From assembly GCF_910592395.1 (NCBI RefSeq), contig NC_088310.1:441501-505500 (forward strand): DNA of 64,000 nt, given 5' to 3'. Origin of the DNA: Lineus longissimus. Lineage: Eukaryota; Nemertea; Pilidiophora; Heteronemertea; Lineidae. This document shows positions 45,430-58,215 of this stretch, one piece after another (the stretch's first letter is position 1; every line of letters starts with the position of its first letter). Position numbers and translations under genes: made by a program. Below the pieces are notes generated by a model. The model worked only from the letters and a program-made list of their open reading frames with translations, searched no databases and was not told the origin of the DNA.

Positions 45430-45980
45430 TCGAAGAGAAATTTGTCCAAGAGACATCTCCAATAATCATATGGGCAGTCTCATCAGTCAGTCGGTCCTAA
45501 AGATATTTCTAATAAACATGGGGACAATCTCTTCCGAGTGGTAATCTGTCCAATTGACCACGACCAAGTATCTGATTTATAGTAGGGGCCTATATGTAGA
45601 CTAGGCCTGTGGTCTGCTGGTATGACACATATTTTGGGTATTGTAAAATTGTTATGACAAATATTGCATGTTGTCAACACGGTGGAGCAGCCAGGACTGA
45701 TTCGGCCTGGTTGTGACTTCCTCATCTCTCTCAACATGTTGTCACCACGATCGAGCAGCCAGGACTGATTCGGCCTGGCTGTGAATAATCATACGGACAG
45801 TCTCATCAGTCAGTCGGTCCTAAAGACATTTCTAATAAACATGGGGACAATCTCTTCCGAGTGGTAATCCGTCAAACTGACCAAGACCAAGTATTGACCA
45901 AGACTGATTGACAAGACTAGGCCTGTGATCTGCTGGTATGACACATATTTTGGGTAATGTAAAGTTGTTATGACAAATAT
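45430..45980. repeat. About 330-bp tandem duplication
   Basis: CAGTCTCATCAGTCAGTCGG occurs near 45476 and 45797, and GGTATGACACATATTTTGGG near 45619 and 45935; the first copy's tail is followed by two units of the 40-41 kb array. Confidence 0.85.
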
Positions 45981-46244
45981 ATAAAAAAAACACTTACATT
46001 AGAATAGTTGTTAGTGTAAGAGGTATCTATCGATAAAATCAAGATCACTTTCAGGTTGATATTTCTTGAGATGAAAACGAAAGAACATATTAGTGAAGGC
46101 ACATTAGCAAAACCAAAATATTGATCTTTCAGAAATTAGTTAGGTATCAAACTTTCGTTACTCTGGACATCGAAGTGTTTGAAGTAGTCGTGATCGCGTA
46201 ATAGACGAACGCCTGCTTACCTAATACTTGAAGCACAGTGACAT

Positions 46245-46784
46245 GTGCATTCATGCATGCATGCCATGGTGACCAAATTGAGGATCACCGATTGTTGCTG
46301 TCTGGGACATGTCCTATCCTCCCATGCAGCCATTGCAGCCCCCTACATCCTCTATAACGGTACCGGGACTGTTTACAAGGAGACAAGGAGACACATATTG
46401 ATGGATACCATCGGTATGTCGCCTCGAGAAGCCGGTTTCAATGACCACTCGTACTCTGGAAAGAGGCTGAGATTGCTCTGGGACTCACTGGTCGCCACGG
46501 GCCCGGCTATAAAACACCGGCGCCCCGACATGCTCGTCTTCGATGAGAAGGAAAAGGAGGTCCTAATCATCGAGATAGCTGTCAGCTCCGACAGACACGT
46601 CCTAGCACGTGCGGAGGAGAAACGATCGAAGTACCAGACGCTCGCAAGAGACCTTGCCCGAATCAACCCCGGTTGGAGGACCACAGTAGTCCCCATCGTA
46701 GTTGGGACCTTGGGCTCCGTATGTTCTATACGGATGGAAGCTGCGAAGCTAGGTAAACTAACACGGAGGAAACGCTTGATTTAG
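46245..46784 (+). CDS. Retrotransposon-derived restriction-like endonuclease domain (5'-truncated ORF)
   Basis: 179 codons. The central segment RRPDMLVFDEKEKEVLIIEI followed by AVSSDRHVLARAEEKRSKY fits the PD-(D/E)xK endonuclease found at the C-terminus of several non-LTR retrotransposon polyproteins (PD...hhDhAhP.D.nh...E..K..KY), and VVPIVVGTLGSV is the usual closing strand. No reverse transcriptase precedes it, so the copy is 5'-truncated and the ATG is not a meaningful start. Confidence 0.65.
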   Translation: MHSCMHAMVTKLRITDCCCLGHVLSSHAAIAAPYILYNGTGTVYKETRRHILMDTIGMSPREAGFNDHSYSGKRLRLLWDSLVATGPAIKHRRPDMLVFDEKEKEVLIIEIAVSSDRHVLARAEEKRSKYQTLARDLARINPGWRTTVVPIVVGTLGSVCSIRMEAAKLGKLTRRKRLI

Positions 46785-47464
46785 GAATGCCAAAGGTCAG
46801 GAGTCTTTGGAACTAATCAAACAATCAAGCAGCACCTCTCCCGGGACTATAAGAGCTACTGCTACTCCTTTTGTAACATGGGCCACCTTTGTCCCCAAGA
46901 CTTGACCTGACCCAATGTATGCCTGTCTTTATCAGCCCAGGAACTACCCTATTGGTGAAATCCCAATAACTTTCTGTCTGTGGGATATCGAAACAATCAA
47001 CCTCTGTCAGCTGCTTATCTATTCAGATTGTGAAGGCCTTGTCACAACCTAAAAACTCTGAAACAACTACCCTCTGCCAGCTGGTTATCTGGTGAGGTTG
47101 GGAAGACCTTGACACAACCTAGAAATTACACCAAGGTTGACGCTAATGAACTTTGGAGACGACAGGACAGCCTACGTAACAACCAACCTTTTCCAGCTGG
47201 TTATCTTTTCAGGTTGGGAAGACATTGACACAACCTTCAAAGGGTCCTTTAGCTGTACAAGACAACATTACACTTGCGTTCTACACGGGTGATACAAGAC
47301 AATTGATTTGGTTGTACCATGGTAATCATCTCACAAGGACGGACAATGGAACAACCAACCTCTGTCAGCTGGTTATCTAATCTCACGCGACTGGTAGTAC
47401 CCAATATCTACCTGACAACTCTTTAAGTACAACTTGAGTACTACTTGGTACCACAGTCATCTTA
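46785..47464 (+). mobile_element. Retrotransposon 3' UTR/tail, copy 2
   Basis: From 46903 it follows the endonuclease ORF and is homologous to 44337-45103, ending ACTACTTGGTACCACAGTCA. The pair looks like two truncated insertions of one family in the same orientation. Confidence 0.7.
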
Positions 47465-47935
47465 GTCTGGCACTTATAATTGAGGTTAATGTAACGTGTG
47501 CGAGGAGAGGAGCATTCGGCTTATCTCGAGGATGAGTAATCAGAGGTGCTCGCCTGTGGGAGACCTCTCGTCAGTACAGTACAGTGATCTCAATATTAGC
47601 AAGCATGGATTTAAGATCTAATCTTGATAGATATTTATTGTGTCTTTGCATTATTATCGACAAGTATGTATGCGGACAAAAGGCAAGTCCTAGAGGTGTG
47701 ATATTTACATTAAGTACAAATTTGCCTGAGAATAATATTGGCATCATGTGGAACTAGTGGAACCGCTCGTAACTGACTCCTCTGTTAGCAGAATAATCTT
47801 TTTAGAAGAGACAGTGAGTTTCGTCCCCAAAATAATTCGTTTCTATGCAATTTGACATCCTCTAATAAGTGACACCTCTCCATTAATGACAGCATTTGTC
47901 TGTCCTAAGGGTGTCCCTAATAGAGAGGTTCAGTA

Positions 47936-48610
47936 CATCAACCGAGTAGACTATCTGTTCCATCAACTGAGTAGACTATCTGTTCCATCAACCGAGTAGA
48001 CTATCTGTTCCATCAACCGAGTAGACTATCTGTTCCATCAACCGAGTAGACTATCTGTTCCATCAACCGAGTAGACTATCTGTTCCATCAACCGAGTAGA
48101 CTATCTGTTCCATCAACCGAGTAGACTATCTGTTCCATCAACCGAGTAGACTATCTGTTCCATCAACCGAGTAGACTATCTGTTCCATCAACCGAGTAGA
48201 CTATCTGTTCCATCAACCGAGTAGACTATCTGTTCCATCAACCGAGTAGACTATCTGTTCCATCAACCGAGTAGACTATCTGTTCCATCAACCGAGTAGA
48301 CTATCTGTTCCATCAACCGAGTAGACTATCTGTTCCATCAACCGAGTAGACTATCTGTTCCATCAACCGAGTAGACTATCTGTTCCATCAACCGAGTAGA
48401 CTATCTGTTCCATCAACCGAGTAGACTATCTGTTCCATCAACCGAGTAGACTATCTGTTCCATCAACCGAGTAGACTATCTGTTCCATCAACCGAGTAGA
48501 CTATCTGTTCCATCAACCGAGTAGACTATCTGTTCCATCAACCGAGTAGACTATCTGTTCCATCAACCGAGTAGACTATCTGTTCCATCAACCGAGTAGA
48601 CTATCTGTTC
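47936..48610. repeat. 25-bp minisatellite, exactly 27 copies
   Basis: The unit CATCAACCGAGTAGACTATC plus TGTTC repeats 27 times (675 bp) with essentially one substitution, in the second copy (CTGAG). It lies about 390 bp beyond the stop codon of the 7TM-pseudokinase gene. Confidence 0.98.
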
Positions 48611-48999
48611 CATTAGAGATTTAACTATGAGGTAGGAAGAACGGAGGGGTCGTTTTGATTTGGCACAAGAAAATACAAAGCTGAGACAAACGGTTAAAAA
48701 TGCGTCGGAAGATTTCCTGAAGTCAAGAAGGTCCATTCTACAATGCCCCCAAATTAACATAACAATAATAGTGCCCTTGAAACTACATATATTCCTAATG
48801 TGATTGATTCTCCTAAAGTTTTCAAGAACAAAAGGTGGCACTTATATACATCGTGTCCTCAACGTGTCCCACAACAAAATCTTGCACTATAAACTGCGTC
48901 CTGAACCTAAATGGATCCGATAGCAGAAGGTTGGGCTGATGCAACTGTGTCCTTCGTATGCCAACAGACGGTGTCATAGTGAGTGCCACTTGTAACTGC

Positions 49000-51900
49000 T
49001 CAAACGTGGCCGACGGCAAAAGGTGGCGCTGAAGTGAGGGCGTATTGCAACTCCTCCGCGATGTCCTCTGCGGTGGGTGGCTGTTCCATGAACCAACATA
49101 CTCGCATCATAGCGAACATCTGCAACGAAAGGAGGAGGGAAACAAATTTAATTATCTCTCATGGAATAAACGTCTCAGTTACAGGGATTTTGCAGTGCCA
49201 CTCTTTCTCCATACACCGTATTCCCTTCTTTTCACTAATGTGACATAAGTTTTGATGCCGCCGAATACCATTAGGCACCACGGGTGGCGCTAAACCGGCC
49301 ACTGGATGAATGAGTCTGCACGTGACAGACTAGTTTTGATTTTTCGTCAAGACCTCAACCTCGCTGATGCTAATTTCAACTCACCAAGTTCCCGATGACT
49401 CCGATCTTTCCCGAGCGGAACATCGTCTCCATGATCGCCTCCGACTTGGACTCGTCGCCATTGATGAAAGAATCAAAGTCCAACAAATCAAACACGTTGG
49501 AGAGATCCTTGCAGTAGCAGATTTGATGGCTGCCAATGCCGTAGTTCACGTGATTAGTCATGTGAGCAACCTTGGTTAATCTCTCTTGGAACTCATCTCC
49601 ATATATACTTGAGTTCGGACGGCTCCAGTGAGCCATGGAACTACCATTGTATATACGAGATGTTTGGCTGACAACGTCTGCTCGTGATGACAACCCGCGG
49701 CTTTGCAGGCTGACATCTCGCCCACGAGATGTATCACGTGATGTACTTCTCTGTGGCCTTTGGAAAGCGGTGGATTTGAAGCTGACCGGAGACGGGACAG
49801 GCGTCTCGTTCAAATCTGTTTGTTCTAAGTCACACACAACTAAGTCGTCTTCAAGATTATTCGGTTTTTGTATTCCTAATTCCTTGAAGCTTTTCGATGG
49901 CTGGATTCTTTGGCTTGTACGTGGTTTCACAACAGTGATGATATTGTTTTTTGGTAGAACAGATTCCTGAATGCCACTTGAAGATGGGGTGGTTGACATC
50001 GTCGATGAGACGACGACAGATTTCGCAGACGACGAACTTGATTTCGTATGACCAGTCTCTCTGCTACCGCTTGGTGGCATTGCCTGTTCAGAGTCCCATA
50101 ATATAAGCACATCATTATTCCCACCTATCTGGGCGAGACTAGTTTTGTTCTGAGCAGACGATCCTTTTTTCTGATGAGATTTTCTTGGCGGGATGTCCGG
50201 CTTTGCCAACATGATTACACCGTCACCACACGTGTCCAATGATATACCAATCGACTGATAGATGGCGTCGTCGTCGTTAAACCTCGCATCCCCAAGTCTT
50301 GACGACTGAGAAACGAAATTTGATTCCCCAACTGCGCCATTGTTGTGATAAGAAGGGTTAGGCGCAGCCTTTACTAATTCGAATGTTTCGAATGAAACAG
50401 TGTCCTGTTTTGTTGGCTTTGACTTTGGAATGACCTTCAAAGGCATCGTCTGCTTCAGAAGGTATTTGTTGTTGTCAAAATATCGTGGCAAGATTTTATG
50501 ATTGTCGTCTGTCTTTGGTCTCATCTCCAGATTTGCCTCTCCAGAATCAGTCTCACTCTTCTCACTGTCATTCTTAGAGGAACCCGCGCTCGGAATATCA
50601 ATATCATCGCCTAGAATATATTCCTCTGTAACAGTCTCGTAATTTCCCGTCAGCGGCCGCTTACGAGTGATTCTCCCTGTGGCACTGTCGTCATAGTAAC
50701 TTGATTCAATCCCACTGTCCTCACTCAACAGGTGCTCGACATTCGGCTGAGCTATCTTTCCATCAGATGTTGGTGAATCACTCCCTGCGTTTATCAGCGC
50801 GATAGAAGAGTTCGTACTCTCAAGCGAAGAACTGTATTCACTCGCGTCATCCTTTTTGAAAATGTTATTCACTAAATCGGGACACGGAACCGACACATTA
50901 GATTTGCTTGGTTCCATCGCGGGCTCCGGGGTCGCTATGCTATCAACATCCGGGGCAGTAGACGGTCTGCTGCCGGCAGTTGATGGTCTACTTCCACCGT
51001 CACTATCAGACCATCTCTGACTTCCCCTATCCCCCGAGGCTGCCGGCTGACTTCTCCGTCTTTGAGACCCATTCGACCCATTCCAGTTTATTGGTTTGTT
51101 CGCTTTCTGTTTCGCGTACGCCGCCGTCGGTCCATTCGCAAACTTTATGGTGTGAACTTTGTTCTTTTGAAACCGAATCTTTTGCGGGAGCAAGCGATCC
51201 CTTAAACTTCGCCTCAAACCGCTGTTTCTGTCTTTCATTCCCTTAGTGAATGCAGCGTTCTTTTGCTTAGAAACACTGACAGGGTCAATTTTCTCGGGCG
51301 CTGTCCGGAGCTTCCCACCCCACGCCATCCTGACACCGGCGCTGGACGGTTTCTCAAGTTCTTGTTCCGATAGGACCGGCTCGCCCGTATCCACTGAAAT
51401 CACTCGTGCTGCGTCAGGTAGTGGCGGCTCTGGCGTACAAGGATGAGCGTCACACCCGTCAATGTTCACCTGCATTGTGGAGACAGTTGTGAACTGGTAA
51501 GCACCGTCATTGACGTTGTCTTCGGCGAATGGACTTCGGTCCTCATCCGAGTCGCCCGACTCGTCCTCGTTGTAGTGGGCCATTCTGCCCTCGGCGGGAC
51601 AACGATCCGTGTGACCAACACCATCACTCCCTCTGCTCCACCTATCATAGAGACTAGACTGACTGTTACTCCTGCTACTGCTCGAGTCCTCAAAACTCCC
51701 AAGACGGCGCTCCACAGCCTCGACGCGATCGTAGTGGGCCAAGCGACTCTCACAGCCGTCGGAGCGAGAACTACTCCTATCGGAAGACCACGCTCGGCCA
51801 GATCTGACACTTGATTGGTTATTACTGTCGGCAGAACTGGATCGATCTGACTTCATAGTTTTACTATGCCGCACGTATTCTAGACGACTTTCACAACCTT

Positions 51901-54900
51901 GGCTCCTGACACTGTTCGAATCCTCGCCCAAGGATAACGATTTCGCACTCAAATGATCAGATCGGTTACTTTGGCTGCTACTACGAACATATTCTAAACG
52001 ACTCTCGCAGCCATGACTGCGCACGTTCTCTCCCGCCAAAGACATCTTCTCGTCTGGCGCGCCTGTCAACTCTATCGGTACGCTTGCGCCAAGCGGCGGT
52101 TCCTCCTCGTCGTATGGCACAACATCGTAGTCAATCTCTCCGTCGATATCGACTTCAAGATTGACATTAGTCTGAAGTCTACAACTATCACTTAAAGGCG
52201 TCGACTTTGCCTCAGGGAAATCTACCCGCATACTCCGTGACGGTCGTTTTGAATCGTCCTCAAAATCCGAAACATTTGGCGAATATTCCAGCACATGCGA
52301 ATCTCCTCCATCCGGTTTCAGCGGCGGCATCTCTACCCTTAACTTCTTGTCCTCCACTGGCGATACTTTCTTATCATAAAGTTCAACCGCTGACATCACC
52401 CTTGGTGAAAATCGATTGTCCACACGGTTAACTGTACTGTCCCATGTTTCTTCTGGTACATGCTCTTCTTTCTCTTCCTTGATACTGTGCCTAGAATACG
52501 CACCAATCGACCGATCCCTTCGTGGCTTCGGCCCGAAATCTCTATAGTCTAACTTGAGCGGGGCGAACTTCGACCCTAAACCAGTGATACTGGTAGCTTC
52601 ACGAGACAGATTCAACTCATTCTCAAATGCTTCCTGTTTATCAGCTTCAAGGCCTAAATGTTTCTGGAGATTCTTACTCCTCCTAATCCTCTCATCAGAT
52701 GAGAAATAGTCCTCGTTCATGTCGCCTAAGATCGCATTCTTCTCATCGAAAATGTCTTGGCTTTTTTCTAAAGGCATTTTGACCTTTAACGGGTTTTTTC
52801 CCGTCTCGCCTAATGCTTTTGCTTTTAAGGAGGCCGTACTCCCTTGGTAGTTAGGAGACACAGAGTTCGTTATAGAGACCCGTGATGCTGTCACAGTATC
52901 TCGCTTCCCCGGCCGCATCCTGAAGTAATACAGCGACATGACCATCTCCAGTAGCACCAAGGCGAAAGACCTTATGTCCGGCGCGAAGAGGTTCTGATCG
53001 ACATTGGCCAGCTGGGAGAGTGAGAAGACTTCGGAGACCTCTTCCGCGGGTGCGTTCCTGCGAGGCTTGATCTTCACCTTGGCGGGAAAGACGTCTTTGG
53101 ATTCCTCAAAGTCAGCGATCACGCCCGTCATAATCATGTTCTGGAAAAAGACAGGAGATGTACAAGGCCGCGATTAAATAGAGTTGACTTTTTCACGTGT
53201 TCACGTTTGATGCGTGAGGTTTCATTCCCTGATGACTATGGAAAGTCATGCAGTGCGGGCCTGTCTACGCCTAGGGTGTTAAAGCCTGGTTGTGATTAGG
53301 CGTCATTGGGTTGTTTTTGATGGCAAGTATTTGTAATTCTACCTCTATCTTTTACTTCGTTCTGAATAACTTGTGACCCAGCGATGGAAAATAATTCCCC
53401 TTCTGCGTGAGATTTCTCATTTCCTTTCTATAGTACATATGTTGGGCTTGCCCCAGGGCCAATGTAAAGTTAACGACCGCAGTCAAGCAGGCAGCATTAA
53501 GACCTTATTACATCAGTTTGTAAAAGTGAATTATAGTTTTGACAAAACCCCCATTTATAAATGACTACATTAATCTTATTTTAGTTCTTATTCGGCTTAA
53601 TTTCGTTGATACCCTAAGCACACAGATCAGAAACCAAGCCAAATGCATATTCGGACTAATTTTATAAAAAATATTTGCCTTCTGGATGTAAAGGGTCTAT
53701 TAAAACTAGATTAGTATAACACTTTGGGTCTAATGGAAGACATTCTTTGAGAAGTTAAGCCTCAGTGGAGATTTAACCCACACTCACTTGAAAACCTAAG
53801 ACCAACTCAACACATGCCAGGCTTTAGGTATTGCAAGCAAATACATGACAGCAGACCATCTTATCTCCGTCAAAGGAATTCGAGCAACTAAACACGGCCT
53901 CCACTGTCACCAATCGTCATGAGTTGATACGTAGGGCCCAGTTGATCATAACGAGTTACCTCACGCTAAATTTGACTTGGCGTTACTAGTATAAACCGTC
54001 AAGTTACTGTTCACGTCAATATAGGACTATCCTTATCTAACCACTTGGCCTTGTTAGTGCTTCTTTTCACCTTGCTGCCATCCCTTGCCTTGTGCCCACA
54101 ACCCCCCTCCTGTGTCAAAATGTCACACAAGAAGATTGAACCAAGGCCTTACTCAAAACACCTCACATTTCTTTTGAAAATACGACACTTGTGATGTTTG
54201 CGAATGTCAAGCATGTCAAGAGAGCTCAAACTACATATTCTGAAGATGATAATATCCTCTACATATCAAATTAACATGAACTCCGGTATGCCATTAAAAG
54301 CAACCCCTTTCAAATTATCAATGGGCCTTCTCTGAAGAGCTGTACATTGGTCTCGATCTGCTCCTGTCGTTGAGACTCTGGCCTATTCTGCTCAGTCGAG
54401 AAAAAGGGCGGACACACTTGAGATGTATGAGGTGACAAGTTCAAAACGATGTCTAAACTTGTCTTAAAGGGATCTTATCCATTGAACAGCAGCAGTAACG
54501 AGCATCCCCCCATTATTCCCAAATGGGTCAGGGACATATATGTCACCAATTCTGACTGTCCAGGCAGAAAACAACCACCTGTGACAATCATCAAAGTTTG
54601 GAACAAAACGTATATGTATTCTGATTTAGCCCTTGTGTTTTCTAGTTGTATAATAATATGCTTCGTACCTGAAAGGACCCTGTTATGTAGATACAGTGGG
54701 CTGAGAGCTTGTTGTGCAGGATACCGAGGGACTTGAGATGTGACAACCCATTGGCCACGTCCAAGGTGATACTATGAAGGCTGCCTTCGGTCAGCTGTTG
54801 GATATCGTCGATCAGGAGGCGGCGGAGACTGCCCAGCTCGCAATGGGCGCGGCAGATGATGCTGGAAAGGAACACCAAAAGCAAACGATAACATCAGAAT

Positions 54901-57900
54901 CAAGTGGAATATCAATATCATTTAGCAAATGAAGCATGCTGTGCTGTACCAGAGTGTATTTCATATCGTTCTGGTCAAAGGTACTCAGTTGAACATACAT
55001 CTCAAAGATGGGAAAAGAATCGATCAGAATATTCAAAAGTCTCATCCCTAAACCGTTCCCCATACAACAGCTATCACAGACACCCCACAGAACAGCGTCC
55101 ACTGTAACTTGTGACCCCCATATACCCCCTGTATCCACTGTCCACCCCATTGCAGCAATCTTTTCATCTCTGCAATACAAAACCTTTCCTCTGCCCTGTC
55201 CTCACAATGACGGCACAACAAACAAGACCAGTTACGCATCAAGTTCTTTAGAAAGTCTTCCACGGACTCTGACACAAGCTGCCACCCAGCCAACCTAAAA
55301 TGCGGCCAAACAGACGTATCAAACACCAGATCTCTAATCAACGTTCCTGAAAACCACAATTTGTGAAGTTTCAGCTCAATTTGTCCACCTTTTTAGAAAC
55401 GTCTACAAAAGGGTGGTGCCCTTTTCATGCCTGGGTAGTGATGAGGCGTACGGGGAGGAGGTTGCGGTGACGGAGTCGAAAGTGTGTTTACTGGTCCGGC
55501 GCTTTGGCGACAGGTATCCTCGGAGACGACGGAACGGCGTATAGAGGAGGAGACACTAATATATGACGAAGGCGACAGTGCGGGAGGACAAATGTCCAGA
55601 TGCATTGATTGAAAGGGTTTTTGAAGGAGGAGCAAGTTTTGAAACTGCTTTTTCCTTTTTCGTCATTGGTTGTTAGCACAATTGTGATGAAGCAACGTAT
55701 AGTGGTTGAATCTATCCCCATTAGTGCTGATGTTGATCTTACAAGTTGAGGGTTTTAGTCAGACCAACAGCCCCCGTGGACTTCGCAGTACAAATCTGAC
55801 CCATTTGAGTGCGCATGCAGGACCAGCGTAATGACTGTACATCGTGTCCTTCAACGAAATCATAAATTCACCATCATTCCTCAACACAATGCCACCTATT
55901 CTGGTCCCTTGAAAAGGACGTCACATTCCTGTCCCTTTGTATCTGTATTTGGTGCGATATCTTGTGTCCCCGCCGTGTCTCCGGCTGTGCACCCAAGAGC
56001 AGGCATGATTACACACAAAGACTAAGACCAGATCTCTCCGCCTCTGAGCGCTTCCATGAAATATCGACCAGACGTTCTGTGTCCCTGTCATTAGTGTTCA
56101 AGTATTCTAACTTCCTAACGTGAACAAATCGCCCACACTTGACTACCTCTGTCCTCTAAATACTTCCTATTTTGGGAGGGGTTCATTGTGATGCTGAGGT
56201 GTTTACAATGTGGTTATGAGAAGGGCAAACCATACATCGTCAAAGAATCTGGTTTTCAAAACGAATTGTCATGTGAACTCCGTTCTGTACAGAAGACAGG
56301 ACGAGTAAGCGTGAAGCACGAGATGTGCAGAAGAAGATGTGCCTTTGTATTGAACATAAAACATCTGAACGGAACTGATTCAATGCTCTGTTTGAAGTAA
56401 TCTTCTGTGGCCGTGATCTGGTGGCCTTGATACTGAGGAGGGTCTAGAAGTGACAGGTGCAGACGGGGAATACGAATTTACCATCCAGCATCAAGAAAAA
56501 AGGATGTTGAAATCATATAACACCATGCTTTCCAATGACATTTCAAGTCAACTCACCGACTAGATTTACCAAACGGCATTCCTGTGATGAGACTGAGCAT
56601 CTCATCATGGCGATTCTCCTTGGACGCCCAGAGGTATTGCGCCACATTGGTGTGGCTCTCCTTGGAGAGTTTGGCAGCTGTCTTGATCTCACTGGCCCAT
56701 TTCTGTTTCTGGTGAAGAGGGAAGACTTTCATGACACCGTCGAGGTGACGACGGTCGTGGTACCAGTAGGTGAGGAGATTGAGAATGCCAGACTGAAAGA
56801 TCAAGTGAGTGCTATCATCAATAAACTTCTTCACCAAAACCAGTACCAGACCTGTATGAGCTTGTGTCTCTATTTTAGCACTTTCGTGCCAATAAACGAT
56901 TCAAAGTAGATGGTAGCCGACGACCCTTCATTCAGTGCTGTAATGAGATCTAGTACAATCTATCTGTTCATCTATTTTAAGTCAAGTGCTACTTTCGCTG
57001 TATAATGCAACCTTCTGGAAGATTTTGCTTTTCTATACAAGTGTAGTTCTCTGCTCGAAATGTAGGCCTACGGTGGCAACGCCAATCTACAGCAAGACTT
57101 CATCAGCATTATGACTTGGGTAGGACTTGCAATGATCAGGTTATCTACATGACTTGAAGATGCCCACGATGTTGCCATATGCATAGCCGAGGTCGATCTC
57201 ATTACTGCACTAGGCATATCATACCTACCCTCTTGTTCCAACTGGAGAGAATCTTAGCATCCTGGAAGCATTCAGGAATCTCAAAGCCTTCCTGGAAGAC
57301 GACATCCAACGCCTTATTAGTAAGACAGTTCTTATTCGGCGTGTTCTTCAGATAGATGATGAGAGGTAGCAAGGCATGGACGGCTATCCCTACAGCCAGG
57401 ATGTATCCGAGGGTCCACTTGAGAGTTATCCGGTCCATGGAAGAGCCGCCAGTAAAGGCGACAACCACGCCGCACATGATGATAATCCACCGCATCACGT
57501 CAACAGTAGCCAACCTCACTGTCCGTTTCATTAGAGATTTCCGTTTCTGTGTTCTGTATTGCGAGATTGTAATGTCTGAGAACTCCTTCTCCAGCTTCTG
57601 TATCTTGAGGAAGGAGGCAATGATAATGCCAAAACTGGCAATGAGGGTTAAACAGATTAGAAGGATGAGGATGAGGGAGTACACCCAGCTGTTTTGGCCT
57701 GGTAGCCTGATTGGGATACAGTCGTAGAAGTAGGCAGAGTCCGTGTCGATGTCTGGGGCGATCAGAGGCAGGAAGCCGAAGAAAAGGCCCAGGAACCATA
57801 CAACACCTGTCACTGACGCTGTTATGATCGTACACATCTTTATGTTTCCTTTCAGGCGCTTGGAGCCTCTGTCTATGATGAACTCCACCTGCCAGAGGTA

Positions 57901-58215
57901 GAGAACGACTATGGTGACTAGTAAGGTCCCGGACGAGATTAGGGTCGAGAACATGAGGAGGTAGCCGCCGCCCTTACAAATCCCGTCCTCGGGAAGATCT
58001 TGGTCGAGGAGAAGCAGTAGCAGCGCCAGCCCCGTGATCACCTCTGAAAGATCACCGAAGATGTTCGCCAGTTTTAGCGGCATGACAAGGATCTTGTGTT
58101 CCCTGAAACTCCTCCATAACGCCAGCAAGATATTCCCAATGATGCCAAGAGCTACCAGAGTCGTTAACAGGTAGCTGGCTATCTCTTGGCTATGTTCACC
58201 GCTGGGGAAACTCAT
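49000..58215 (-). CDS. Seven-transmembrane receptor-pseudokinase fusion, 5 exons, 1,763 aa
   Basis: Exons in transcript order: 58215-57229, 56792-56557, 54861-54669, 53140-49385, 49119-49000 (stop TGA); every junction keeps phase. Residues 1-329 form a rhodopsin-like 7TM: TM1 with GN (27-28), TM2 LANIFGD (49-55), Cys80 and Cys166 as the likely TM3-loop disulfide, TM4 Trp140, TM7 P284-Y288; no DRY. Residues 330-540 form a kinase N-lobe and part of the C-lobe: VMK351, alphaC Glu364, hinge and GSLRRLL, then HNK (457-459) in place of HRD, ADFE in place of DFG, and DIRSFALVLLEM as helix F. About 1,150 Ser/Arg/Asp-rich residues follow before helix G and FAMMRVCWFMEQPPTAEDIA complete the C-lobe. Expected at the plasma membrane, with the pseudokinase as a cytoplasmic scaffold. 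The fold is tyrosine-kinase-like. An in-frame TAG lies eight codons before the ATG, but extra 5' exons remain possible. Confidence 0.85.

Noticed and set aside
47936-48610. CRISPR-like regular repeat
   Set aside because: Repeats are head-to-tail with no spacers, in an animal genome; it is a minisatellite.
51443-51814. Plus-strand 123-codon frame antisense to the 3.76-kb exon
   Set aside because: A shadow of the codon-biased minus-strand exon; low-complexity Val/Thr-rich with no recognisable features.
55048-55635. Minus-strand open frames between kinase exons 2 and 3 of the 7TM gene
   Set aside because: Exon 56557 (phase 2) joins exon 54861 directly and completes CGC; these frames do not fit the phase and would interrupt the kinase fold.
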